64,000 nucleotides of DNA from JAGREO01 sp020446285. GTDB taxonomy: Bacteria > Pseudomonadota > Alphaproteobacteria > Geminicoccales > Geminicoccaceae. This document shows, piece after piece, positions 1-8,347 of this stretch. The notes under the pieces are model-generated. The model was not told the DNA's origin, did not search any database, and saw only the letters and a list, made by a program, of their open reading frames with translations. How positions within the stretch are numbered: position 1 is the first letter of the stretch; each line of letters starts with the position of its first letter. The DNA lies in the NCBI GenBank assembly GCA_041398005.1, contig JAWKVP010000004.1:310001-374000 (forward strand), in the 5' to 3' direction. The position numbers and the translations under genes are program-made.

Positions 1-2447
1 TTCCGATGTGCGGCGTGCCCGTGCACAGCTCGGAGAGCTATCTCGAAAAACTGATCCGCAAGGGCTTCAGGGTTGCCATCTGCGAACAGATGGAAAGCCC
101 GGAGGAAGCGAAGAAGCGCAGCGGCAAGACACTCGTTCGCCGCGACGTGGTGCGCATCGTCACGCCCGGCACGCTTACCGAGGAAAGCCTGCTCAGCGCC
201 CGCGCCAACAACTATCTCGTCGCGGTGGCGACGGCGCGCGGCGCCGATCCGGCCATCGCCTGGGTCGATGTTTCCACCGGCGCCTTCCGTACGGAAGCCA
301 CGACCATTCAGGACCTCCCCGCACTGCTGTCGAGGCTCGATCCGGGCGAGGTGCTGGTCGCCGACGAGCCGAAAACGCTCGATGCGCTGCGCGAGCCCCT
401 GAGCGACTGGAAATCACGCCTGTCGCGCACCGATCCGCAGAGCTTTTCGGGCGCGCGCGGCGAGAAGCGGCTGCAGGGCCATTTCGCGGTGACGACCCTC
501 GACGGTTTCGGATCCTTCACCCGCAGCGAGATCTCGGCGGCGGGTGCCCTCCTCGACTATCTCGAACTCACACAAAAGGGCCTGCTGCCCCGGCTCGACC
601 CGCCGCGACCGATGGAACACGGCTCGGCGATGCGGATCGACCCGGCCACGCGGCGCAATCTGGAACTCACCCGCTCCCTCGACGGCCAGCGCGCGGGCTC
701 GCTGCTGGCGACCATCGACCGGACGGTGAGCAATGCCGGTTCGCGTCTTCTCGCCGAACGCCTGTCCGCGCCGCTTTGCAGCCTCGATCCGCTGCGCCGG
801 AGACTGGCCGGGGTCGAGGCATTCGTCGAGACGGAAGAACTGCGCCAGGATGTCCGCCGGGATCTGCGGCAGATGCCTGATCTCGCGCGTGCCCTGTCGA
901 GGCTCGCACTGGAACGGGGCGGCCCGCGCGACATGGTGGCCATCGGCACCGGCCTTGCGGTCGCTGCCGGGCTGCGCCGGATTCTGGACGATGCGGCACC
1001 GGCGCTCGCACGCATGGCCGGCGACATCGAACCGCTGGACGAGCTGCGCGCGGAGCTGCTTTCCACCCTCGACGACCAGCCGCCGCTCCTGGCGCGCGAT
1101 GGCGGTTTCGTGCGCGCCGGAGCCGTCGAGGAACTGGACGAACAGAGACGGCTGCGCGACCAGAGCCGGCGGCTGGTGGCCGAACTCGAGGCCCGCTACC
1201 GCGAGGAGACGGGCATCCCCTCGCTCAAGATCCGCCACAACAACATGCTGGGCTTCTTCATCGAGGTGACCTCGACCCATCGCGCGAAGGTTCCGGAGAC
1301 CTTTCACCAGCGACAGGGCATGGCGAGCGCCACGCGCTATTCCACCGACGAACTCGGATCGCTCGAGGAACGGATCGCCCATGCGGCGGAAAAGGCGCTC
1401 GCCATCGAACTCGCACTCTATGCGAAGCTGCGCGAGGCCATCACCGACCACGCCGCCGCAATCGCCCGGACGGCCGCCGCCGCCGCCGCCATCGACGTTG
1501 CCTCCGCACTCGCCGAACTCGCGCGCGAGCAGGACTATGTCATGCCGCAGCTCAGCGATGGCGTCGAACTGGATATCGTCGAGGGCCGCCACCCGGTGGT
1601 CGAACAGGCGCTGCGCCAGGGCGGAGAGCATTTCCAGCCCAACGGCACCCGGCTCGAGGGCGACGACATGCTGTGGCTGCTCACCGGCCCCAACATGGCC
1701 GGCAAGAGCACCTTTCTCAGACAGACCGCACTGATCGCCGTCCTCGCCCAGATCGGCAGCTTCGTGCCGGCGAAGTCCGCATCCATCGGCCTCGTCGACC
1801 GCCTGTTCAGTCGGGTCGGTGCCGCCGACGACATCGCAAGGGGGCGCTCGACCTTCATGGTGGAAATGGTGGAGACGGCCACCATTCTCAATCAGGCGGG
1901 CGAACGAAGCCTCGTCATTCTCGATGAAATCGGGCGCGGAACGGCGACCTATGACGGCCTGTCACTGGCCTGGGCCGTGGTCGAACATCTGCATGACGTC
2001 AATCGCTGCCGCGGCCTGTTCGCCACGCACTACCACGAACTCACCGCACTTGCGTCGCGCCTCGAACGCCTCTCGCCGCATTTCGTACGGGTCAAGGAAT
2101 GGAAGGGCGAGGTGATCTTCCTGCACGAGGTCGCCGCCGGCTCCGCCGACCGCTCCTACGGTATTCATGTCGCAAGGCTCGCCGGGCTGCCGAAGATCGT
2201 GATCGACCGGGCGCAGGACGTGCTGGGCAAACTCGAGGCCGGCGAGGCCAGCGCCGCCCCGGCACGCCTCGCCGACGATCTGCCGCTCTTTCGCGCAGCG
2301 CTGGAAGCGAGCCGTGCCGAAGCGGTCCGGACACAACCATCGCCGGTCCAGGAACGCCTTGACGGGATCGACCCCGACAATCTCACCCCACGCGAGGCCC
2401 TCGGCCTTCTCTACGAGCTCAAGGGCCTGCACGAGCAGGACGATTGA
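1..2447 (+). CDS. mutS: DNA mismatch repair ATPase MutS (5' end outside window)
   Basis: MutS recognises mismatches and small loops in DNA and recruits MutL. The frame is open from base 3, and the first residues seen (PMCGVPVH) match E. coli MutS near residue 67. About 70-100 N-terminal residues, including the mismatch-contacting Phe-x-Glu, therefore lie off the window. Connector, lever and clamp regions are present. Counting from the ATG at base 6, Walker A (TGPNMAGKST) is near residue 559 and Walker B (VILDEIGRG) near 638. A short C-terminal helical tail follows, as in the family. The gene converges on the M48 peptidase, with a 120-base AT-rich gap that shows no clear terminator. Confidence 0.98.
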   Translation, partial: PMCGVPVHSSESYLEKLIRKGFRVAICEQMESPEEAKKRSGKTLVRRDVVRIVTPGTLTEESLLSARANNYLVAVATARGADPAIAWVDVSTGAFRTEATTIQDLPALLSRLDPGEVLVADEPKTLDALREPLSDWKSRLSRTDPQSFSGARGEKRLQGHFAVTTLDGFGSFTRSEISAAGALLDYLELTQKGLLPRLDPPRPMEHGSAMRIDPATRRNLELTRSLDGQRAGSLLATIDRTVSNAGSRLLAERLSAPLCSLDPLRRRLAGVEAFVETEELRQDVRRDLRQMPDLARALSRLALERGGPRDMVAIGTGLAVAAGLRRILDDAAPALARMAGDIEPLDELRAELLSTLDDQPPLLARDGGFVRAGAVEELDEQRRLRDQSRRLVAELEARYREETGIPSLKIRHNNMLGFFIEVTSTHRAKVPETFHQRQGMASATRYSTDELGSLEERIAHAAEKALAIELALYAKLREAITDHAAAIARTAAAAAAIDVASALAELAREQDYVMPQLSDGVELDIVEGRHPVVEQALRQGGEHFQPNGTRLEGDDMLWLLTGPNMAGKSTFLRQTALIAVLAQIGSFVPAKSASIGLVDRLFSRVGAADDIARGRSTFMVEMVETATILNQAGERSLVILDEIGRGTATYDGLSLAWAVVEHLHDVNRCRGLFATHYHELTALASRLERLSPHFVRVKEWKGEVIFLHEVAAGSADRSYGIHVARLAGLPKIVIDRAQDVLGKLEAGEASAAPARLADDLPLFRAALEASRAEAVRTQPSPVQERLDGIDPDNLTPREALGLLYELKGLHEQDD

Positions 2448-2569
2448 CCATCGGACCTGCAACTGACGTGGCTGACCCGTTTCTCCCTGATCCCTGGATC
2501 ATTGAAAGAACACCACAAGCGTGCAGAAAAATCTCTGAAATCATATCAATTCAACTTGTGAATACTGTC

Positions 2570-3529
2570 TTAATACCAGTAACCCGCAGGCCAGCGCCAG
2601 CGCGGCGGGTGGGCAATGGCGGGCATGACGGCGTTGACCGGATGCGGATGCGCGAACGGATCGACATCGTCCTCGACGAGTGACATCAGTCGTTCGATTC
2701 GCTCCTGTGTGGAGGGATGGGTTCGCAGGAGCGACGGTTCCGGGATCCGCCGCCCCGGCATGACGATTTCCTCCCAGTACCGGCCCCGGCGCCGTTCGAG
2801 TTTGGCGAGCGCGGAGGCGAGACCCGCGGGATCGCGGGTGATGGTCGCGGCACAGAGATCGGCATCGAACTCGCGCGAGCGAGAGAGGGCAAGCTGCAGG
2901 AGACTGCCCAGCGTCGGCGCGAAGACCAGCAACAGCGCACCATGCGGAGATACCGGCGTTCCGCCGAGCAGGACCAGCGGCAGACTGACGAAGAGCAGGG
3001 CCATGCCGACGAAGGAGAGCATGCCCGTCACCCGGCTCATCACGTCGGCAAGGCCCATGAGCCAGAGGTCGCGATTGCGGATATGGCTGACCTCATGCGC
3101 CAGCACGCCGGCAAGCTCGCGCCGGTTCATCGCGCGGATCATGCCGTCGGTGATGCCGATGGCGGCATCGTCGTGCCGGCCCACGGCGAATGCGTTGGGC
3201 GTCGAACTCGGGATGTAGAACAGGCGCGGCACCCGTTCGAGACCGGCACGCCTCGCGATTTCCTCGACAAGGGCCATGCCTTCGGGAAACTGCCGCCGGT
3301 CGAGCCGCGTCGCCTTGTAGGCCCGCATCACCAGATCGGGCATGATCGACGGTGCGAACAGAAAGGCAAGGAAACTGCCGATGAGCGCCCAGAAGAAACC
3401 CTCGCCGCCGAACAGCGCCAGCGCGCATAGTCCCATCAATCCGGCCATGCCGAGCATCAGGAGAGCCGAGTGAAGCCAGTTGCGCCATTTGTGGCGCATC
3501 TGCATGGACTGATCGAAGCGCGCGCGCAT
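2570..3529 (-). CDS. HtpX-like M48 family membrane zinc metallopeptidase
   Basis: A 319-residue integral membrane protease of peptidase family M48. Hydrophobic segments lie near residues 20-40, 44-62, 172-190 and 197-216. The zinc motif HEVSH is at 145-149, and a third ligand is likely Glu220 in SREFDAD. This arrangement is that of HtpX, which degrades damaged membrane proteins with its active site on the cytoplasmic side. The C-terminus keeps the LRTHPSTQERIERL segment common in the family. An alternative start is Met9. The gene is divergent from the macro-domain gene, with 95 bases between them. Whether it is the true HtpX orthologue or a second paralogue cannot be told from the sequence. 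Confidence 0.9.
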   Translation of the reverse strand: MRARFDQSMQMRHKWRNWLHSALLMLGMAGLMGLCALALFGGEGFFWALIGSFLAFLFAPSIMPDLVMRAYKATRLDRRQFPEGMALVEEIARRAGLERVPRLFYIPSSTPNAFAVGRHDDAAIGITDGMIRAMNRRELAGVLAHEVSHIRNRDLWLMGLADVMSRVTGMLSFVGMALLFVSLPLVLLGGTPVSPHGALLLVFAPTLGSLLQLALSRSREFDADLCAATITRDPAGLASALAKLERRRGRYWEEIVMPGRRIPEPSLLRTHPSTQERIERLMSLVEDDVDPFAHPHPVNAVMPAIAHPPRWRWPAGYWY

Positions 3530-3624
3530 CGTGCTGACGTTCCCATTGCCTGTTCGACACCGACCGAAGCTTGCGACAGAATGTGGTCCAGGCCGAAAAG
3601 CGGCGCAAGTCGGGAGGATGGAGC

Positions 3625-4140
3625 ATGGAGGGCATGAAAGTCGTCGAGGGAGACATAACGGCGCTCGATGTCGACGCCATCGTCAATGCCGCCAATGAGA
3701 GCCTGCTCGGCGGCGGCGGGGTCGATGGCGCCATTCACCGGGCTGCCGGTCCGGGACTGCTCGAGGAATGCCGTACGCTCGGCGGCTGCGCCACGGGCGA
3801 GGCGAAGCTGACGGGCGGCCACGGACTTCGTGCCCGCTTCGTCATCCACACGGTCGGGCCGGTCTGGCGCGGCGGCGACTGCCGGGAGGACGAGCTTCTC
3901 GCGAGCTGTTATACCCGCAGCCTCGAAATCGCCGCCGCGAAAGGACTGTCGAGCATTGCGTTCCCGGCGATCTCGACCGGCGTCTACGGCTTTCCCGCCG
4001 AACGTGCGGCACCGATTGCCACCCGTACCGTATCGGCCTTCCTCGGGAAGGGCTCCTCCGCCCCGGCCGTGACCTTCTGCTGTTTTTCAAGGGAATCGGC
4101 CGACCTGCACCGGTCCGCCATCGGGAGAATGCCTGCATGA
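3625..4140 (+). CDS. macro domain protein, probable O-acetyl-ADP-ribose deacetylase
   Basis: A 171-residue single macro domain. The ADP-ribose-binding signature is clear: GDITALDVDAIVNAAN (9-24), the glycine-rich loop LLGGGGVDGAIH (27-38) and ISTGVYGFP (116-124). Bacterial relatives such as YmdB hydrolyse O-acetyl-ADP-ribose or remove ADP-ribose from proteins. The ATG at 3625 is preferred because GGAGG lies 7 bases upstream; the frame is open further back to 3571 without a comparable site. The stop overlaps the dgoK start (ATGA), so the two are probably translationally coupled. The last 20 residues diverge from the usual family ending. Confidence 0.9.
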   Translation: MEGMKVVEGDITALDVDAIVNAANESLLGGGGVDGAIHRAAGPGLLEECRTLGGCATGEAKLTGGHGLRARFVIHTVGPVWRGGDCREDELLASCYTRSLEIAAAKGLSSIAFPAISTGVYGFPAERAAPIATRTVSAFLGKGSSAPAVTFCCFSRESADLHRSAIGRMPA

Positions 4141-5066
4141 ACCGAACGGCACTGATCGCGGTCGACTGGGGAACGACGAGTTTTCGCGCCTTTGCCCTTT
4201 CCGGCGCCCTTTGCGGCGAGGAAACGATCATCGCGCGGACAGAAGCGCCCGCCGGCATCATGCAGGTCGCGGACGGCGCGTTCGAAACGGTGCTCGAGGA
4301 ACAGTTGCAACGCCTCGACGCCAGGGCGGACGTTCCCGTCATCATGAGCGGCATGATCACCAGCCGTCAGGGCTGGATCGAGGTGGACTATCTCCCTTGC
4401 CCCGCCGGCGGCGACGAGATCGCATCCGCCCTTCACCGCCACGAGACACGGGCCGGTCGCACGGTGCATCTCGTTGCCGGCCTGATCGACAGACGCGAGC
4501 CCGCGCGCCCGGATGTGATGCGCGGCGAGGAGACACAGATCCTCGGCGCCGTCGACGAAACGGGCGACCGCTCGCTTGCGGTCCTGCCCGGCACGCACAG
4601 CAAGTGGGCCGAGGTCGAACGCGGCCGGATCCTGCGCTTTTCCACCTACATGACAGGCGAGCTTTTCGCCGTGCTCCGCCAGCATTCGATCCTCGGCAGG
4701 CTGATGGAGGGCGACGATGAGGACGAAGCCGGATTCGAGGTGGGCGTGCGCGCCGGGCTCGCGAGCGAGGGCGGGCTGCTGCGCGATCTCTTTTCCGTGC
4801 GCACGCTGCCGCTCACAGGTGCGCTTGCCGCCGGTGCGACCGCTTCCTATCTCTCCGGACTGCTCATCGGTGCGGAGATCTCGAGCGCGCGTGCGGTCCA
4901 TCGAGGGCTGGATGCACCCGTGATGCTCATCGGATCCGACCGGCTCGTCGCCCGCTACGGGCAGGCGCTCGCCCTTGCCTCGATCCGCTCCGAACGGGCA
5001 CGGGACGATGCCGCCGCATGGGGCATGTTGCGTATTGCCCGATCCTGCGGCATCGTCGGCTCATGA
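4137..5066 (+). CDS. dgoK: 2-dehydro-3-deoxygalactonokinase
   Basis: A 309-residue ASKHA-fold sugar kinase that phosphorylates 2-dehydro-3-deoxy-D-galactonate with ATP in the De Ley-Doudoroff route of galactose/galactonate breakdown. The phosphate-binding motif DWGTTSFRAF is at residues 10-19, and VLPGTHSKWAEV lies near 150, both typical of DgoK. E. coli DgoK is 292 residues. The start overlaps the macro-domain stop by ATGA, and the aldolase for its product follows 19 bases later. The pair forms a pathway unit, but no galactonate dehydratase or transporter is adjacent. Confidence 0.94.
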   Translation: MNRTALIAVDWGTTSFRAFALSGALCGEETIIARTEAPAGIMQVADGAFETVLEEQLQRLDARADVPVIMSGMITSRQGWIEVDYLPCPAGGDEIASALHRHETRAGRTVHLVAGLIDRREPARPDVMRGEETQILGAVDETGDRSLAVLPGTHSKWAEVERGRILRFSTYMTGELFAVLRQHSILGRLMEGDDEDEAGFEVGVRAGLASEGGLLRDLFSVRTLPLTGALAAGATASYLSGLLIGAEISSARAVHRGLDAPVMLIGSDRLVARYGQALALASIRSERARDDAAAWGMLRIARSCGIVGS

Positions 5067-5085
5067 CGTTCGAAAGGCCCGGTCC

Positions 5086-5736
5086 TTGCCCCTGAAATCA
5101 GCCAATCTCGCCCTTGTCCGCCAATGCATGCGCGAGCTTCCGCTCGTCGCCATCCTTCGCGGACTTCGCCCCGCCGAGGCTGCCGACATCGGTGCCGCAC
5201 TCGTGAAAGCCGGGTTCCGGCTGATCGAGGTTCCGCTGAATTCACCCGACCCGCTCGAGAGCATCCGCATCCTCGCCGATGGTTTCGGCGATGAGGCGGT
5301 CATCGGTGCTGGAACCGTCCTCGACCCCGCCGATGCAGGCCGTATCGCCGATGCGGGCGGCAGGCTCGCGGTGATGCCCTGCTTTGATCCCGAAGTCGTC
5401 GCCGCCTCGAACCTGCGCGGCCTCGTCACAGCTCCCGGTGTGGCCACGCCGGGCGAGGCGTTCGCCGCCCTTCGCGCACACGCCGACATTCTCAAGATCT
5501 TTCCGGCCGAAGGCCTTCCGCCCGAGGTGGTCAAGGCGTGGCGCGCCGTGCTGCCGGCATCGGTCGATCTCCTGCCGGTGGGCGGGATCACGCCCGAGCG
5601 GATGGAACCCTATGTCCGGTGCGGTGCCAGCGGCTTCGGCCTCGGCTCCGCGCTCTACAAGGCAGGCATGAGCGCCACCGAGGTCGGCGGGCGGGCAAGG
5701 GCATTCGTCGAGGCGTGGCGCGGGATCAGGCCCTGA
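5086..5736 (+). CDS. dgoA: 2-dehydro-3-deoxy-6-phosphogalactonate aldolase
   Basis: Class I aldolase that splits KDPGal to pyruvate and glyceraldehyde 3-phosphate, the step after DgoK. The fold is the KDPG/KDPGal (beta/alpha)8 type. In the 216-residue reading from TTG, the general acid/base Glu is residue 48 (IEVPLNSP) and the Schiff-base Lys is 137 (LKIFPAE). Glycine-rich phosphate loops VIGAGTV and VGGITPE are present. I chose TTG 5086 because AAAGG lies 8 bases upstream. ATG 5128 gives a 202-residue protein, close to the E. coli length (205), and is a real alternative. The 3' end overlaps the next, opposing gene by 11 bases. Confidence 0.93.
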   Translation: MPLKSANLALVRQCMRELPLVAILRGLRPAEAADIGAALVKAGFRLIEVPLNSPDPLESIRILADGFGDEAVIGAGTVLDPADAGRIADAGGRLAVMPCFDPEVVAASNLRGLVTAPGVATPGEAFAALRAHADILKIFPAEGLPPEVVKAWRAVLPASVDLLPVGGITPERMEPYVRCGASGFGLGSALYKAGMSATEVGGRARAFVEAWRGIRP

Positions 5737-6091
5737 GTTCGACCGGCCGGTGAAGACCGTCCATGTGGATTCCGTCGGCAAGCCGCCTGGCATAGGCTTC
5801 AAGTGCGCGTTGCAGCGGAATTTCCTCGAACCGCAGGAGTTCATCGTCATCGAACACCGGGAATCCGTCGGCATGGACGGAAGGCGGCACCCGCAGGAGC
5901 CTTGCCGGTGCGACCGGCACACCGCCACCGTCCGGCGAAACGCGGTCCACCCCGTGCGCGTGAAGGCCGGAGCGGATCGCCCGCACGAACGTGGCGGCGT
6001 CGCCTTCGCCGGAAGCCCGGCCGCCGCGCAGGAGTTGGCCCAGAATGCGGAGCATCGGATCGTTGGCGGGAATGGATGACGGGGTCCACAT
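5726..6091 (-). CDS. hypothetical protein, 121 residues
   Basis: No family is recognised. The frame encodes a soluble, acidic, Leu/Arg-rich protein without signal peptide, membrane segment or cysteine. The composition in its second half (FDDDELLRFEEIPLQRALEA) looks like a helical protein, and the codon use is ordinary for the window. It converges on dgoA with an 11-base overlap and is divergent from the GST-like gene (69 bases between starts). I see no convincing ribosome binding site before ATG 6091, so the true start could be internal. It may be a small regulatory or accessory protein, but nothing shows that directly. Confidence 0.55.
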   Translation of the reverse strand: MWTPSSIPANDPMLRILGQLLRGGRASGEGDAATFVRAIRSGLHAHGVDRVSPDGGGVPVAPARLLRVPPSVHADGFPVFDDDELLRFEEIPLQRALEAYARRLADGIHMDGLHRPVELRA

Positions 6092-6160
6092 GGACGTAGT
6101 AGTAACGCGGCATGGTTAATGAAAGATTGATACGAAATCACACCGGCGAGGAAACCATCC

Positions 6161-6871
6161 ATGATCGATCTCTACTACTGGCCGACACCCAACGGCCACA
6201 AGGTCACGATGTTGCTCGAGGAGACGGGCCTCGACCATGACATCAAGCCGATCAATATCGGCAAGGGCGAACAGTTCGACCCGGCGTTCCTGAAGATCGC
6301 GCCCAACAACCGCATGCCCGCCATCGTCGATCACCAGCCGGCCGATGGCGGTGAACCGATCTCCCTGTTCGAATCCGGCGCCATCCTTCTCTATCTAGCC
6401 GAAAAGACGGGGAAATTCATCCCCGCCGACATTCGCGGCCGCGGCGAGGTGCTGCAGTGGCTCTTCTGGCAGATGGGCGGTCTCGGACCCATGGCCGGCC
6501 AGAACCACCATTTCGTGACCTACGCGCCCGAGCGCATTCCCTATGCCATGGATCGCTATGTCAACGAGACGAACCGGCTCTACGGCGTGCTCGACAGGCG
6601 GCTGGCGGATCGCGTGTTCGTTGCGGGTGATGACTACACGATCGCCGACATGGCGAGCTATCCCTGGATCGTGCCGCACGAGAGGCAACAACAGAAGCTG
6701 TCCGATTTCCCGCATCTCGAACGCTGGTTCCGCGCCATCGAAGAGCGGCCGGCAACGGTGCGCGCCTACGAGATCGCCGATCGCTACAGGAAGCCGGACG
6801 AGCAGACCGTCAACGAGGAATCGCGCTCGATCCTGTTCGGCCAGACGGCGGCCTCCGCCACCCGTCGCTGA
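6161..6871 (+). CDS. glutathione S-transferase family protein, YfcG/YghU-like
   Basis: A 236-residue protein with an N-terminal thioredoxin-like domain (1-85) and an all-helical C-terminal domain. The motif TPNGHKV (9-15), PAIVD (about 54-58) and ESGAILLYLAEKTGKF are diagnostic of the Nu-class enzymes YfcG/YghU. In those enzymes Thr/Asn replaces the usual catalytic Tyr/Ser, and two glutathiones are bound for disulfide-bond reductase activity. The C-terminal region IADMASYPWIVPHE fits too. It is cytoplasmic by lack of a signal. Its stop lies 3 bases from the stop of mntR on the other strand. Confidence 0.93.
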   Translation: MIDLYYWPTPNGHKVTMLLEETGLDHDIKPINIGKGEQFDPAFLKIAPNNRMPAIVDHQPADGGEPISLFESGAILLYLAEKTGKFIPADIRGRGEVLQWLFWQMGGLGPMAGQNHHFVTYAPERIPYAMDRYVNETNRLYGVLDRRLADRVFVAGDDYTIADMASYPWIVPHERQQQKLSDFPHLERWFRAIEERPATVRAYEIADRYRKPDEQTVNEESRSILFGQTAASATRR

Positions 6872-6874
6872 CCA

Positions 6875-7315
6875 TCAGGTCCCGCCACCGCGAATCCGTT
6901 CGGTCCAGCTGGCGAGCGCGTCCAGCGTCTCGTCGCTGACATGATGCTCGAGGCCTTCGGCGTCATGAGCCGCGACCTCGCGTGACACGCCGAGGGCCTG
7001 CAGGAAGCCGAGGACGATCCGGTGCCGCCTTCGACAATGCGCCGCGAGGTTCGAGCCCTCCTCGGTGAGGAATATGGAGCGATAGGGTTCCGTGTGGACG
7101 AGTCCGTCGCGTTGCAGGCGGCGCACGGTATTGTTGACAGTGGCACTGGTCACGCCGAGGCGCTTGGCGAGATCGACCACCCGCGCCTCGCCGTTCGCGT
7201 CGATCAGATCGGCGATCAGCTCGACATAATCCTCGGCGATCTCCGATCGGTGATCGGCCCGTATGCGACCGAAACGGGCAGCCTGCTCGGCGGCCTTGGC
7301 GAGCTTTCCCGGCAT
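6875..7315 (-). CDS. mntR: manganese-responsive transcriptional regulator MntR (DtxR family)
   Basis: A 146-residue DtxR-family repressor close to E. coli MntR. An N-terminal winged helix (EDYVELIADLI, then VVDLAKRLGVTSATVNN) is followed by a dimerisation domain. The metal-site residues include His in RRRHRIV and Glu/His in EGLEHHVSDETL. No SH3-like third domain is present. The ATG at 7315 gives the standard length; the frame is open 41 codons further upstream. It is the last gene of the metal uptake operon, 46 bases after the permease gene. It is expected to repress that operon when Mn(II) is sufficient. Confidence 0.93.
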   Translation of the reverse strand: MPGKLAKAAEQAARFGRIRADHRSEIAEDYVELIADLIDANGEARVVDLAKRLGVTSATVNNTVRRLQRDGLVHTEPYRSIFLTEEGSNLAAHCRRRHRIVLGFLQALGVSREVAAHDAEGLEHHVSDETLDALASWTERIRGGGT

Positions 7316-7361
7316 CGAACGAAGATGTCCCCCCAATCGGCTCTCGTCGCGCACGGACCGG

Positions 7362-8345
7362 TCAGTCGGCCACGGTTCCCGGACTTCCTGCAACGCCGGC
7401 GGAGCGACTCCCCGCCAGGCAGCGCGCGAGCCATCCATAGCGCGGCGCGAACAGCATGACCACAGCCAGCATGAGCCCCGCCGTCACGGCCATCGCACCG
7501 GCGACATTGAACGCATGACCATAGCCGAGCCAGAGCGGCACGAACGCCGCCAGCACATAGCCCGAAAGGGCGGCGAACACGGCCGTTGCCACACTCAGGA
7601 TGACCTGCATGGCGAGATGATCGGTCAGATGCCGGGCGATGGCCGGCGGACAGACGAACATGGCAATCACGAGGATCGATCCGACCGCATCGAATGCCGC
7701 CACCGCGGCCAGCGCCGCGAGCAGCACGAGCCCCGCCGAGACGAGACCGGGCGAGAAGCCGAGCGTCGCCGCGAGACCCGGATCGAAGGTCGTGATCCTG
7801 AGTTCCTTGAAGAATGCCACGACCAGCACGGCGATCACCAGCACGACCACGAACAGGCGGGCAATCTCTCCGGGCATGGTCGCAAGGATCGCCGGGTCGA
7901 GCAGATCCCGGATGCTTGCGGGCTCCAGCCAGACCGTTCCCTCGATATTGCCATAGAGTGCGTGCTGCACGTCGATATGGACATTGCGCGCCTCGCTCCG
8001 TTCAAGAATGAGCACGCCGGCGGCGAACATCGAGGTAAAGACGATGCCCATGACCGCTCCGCTCTCGAGACCGGAAAGCCGGCGCACGAGTTCGATCAGC
8101 GCCACCGCGACGATCGCCGCCGCCCCGGCCCCGAGCAGCATGGGCCAGGTGGAGGTCGTGCCCGACAGGAGAAATCCGATCACGATTCCCGGCAACACGA
8201 CATGGCTGATGGCGTCGCCGAGGAGGCTCTGCCGGCGCAGAACGAGGAAATTGCCGGGAATGGCACAGGCGACGGCGGCCAGAACCGCGAGCAGGATGGC
8301 AGGCATGTCGAGTTGCAGGAAGTCGATTCCATCGATCCCGGCCAT
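7362..8345 (-). CDS. metal (Mn/Fe/Zn) ABC transporter permease, second subunit
   Basis: A 327-residue ABC-3 family permease (MntD/SitD/TroD type) with eight or nine hydrophobic helices and the motifs GDAISHVVLPGIV and FDPGLAATLGFSPG typical of metal-chelate permeases. It would pair with the preceding permease in the inner membrane and take metal from the periplasmic binding protein. The start at ATG 8345 lies 2 bases after the stop of the upstream permease gene. Metal specificity is inferred as Mn(II) only from the linked mntR. Confidence 0.93.
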   Translation of the reverse strand: MAGIDGIDFLQLDMPAILLAVLAAVACAIPGNFLVLRRQSLLGDAISHVVLPGIVIGFLLSGTTSTWPMLLGAGAAAIVAVALIELVRRLSGLESGAVMGIVFTSMFAAGVLILERSEARNVHIDVQHALYGNIEGTVWLEPASIRDLLDPAILATMPGEIARLFVVVLVIAVLVVAFFKELRITTFDPGLAATLGFSPGLVSAGLVLLAALAAVAAFDAVGSILVIAMFVCPPAIARHLTDHLAMQVILSVATAVFAALSGYVLAAFVPLWLGYGHAFNVAGAMAVTAGLMLAVVMLFAPRYGWLARCLAGSRSAGVAGSPGTVAD

Positions 8346-8347
8346 CT

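Noticed and set aside
414..1631. A 405-codon minus-strand frame inside mutS
   Set aside because: Shadow of the mutS coding strand, with no start signal or domain.
2444..2683. A 79-codon frame after mutS
   Set aside because: It overlaps the 3' end of the M48 gene, and the rest is AT-rich intergenic sequence with no coding character.
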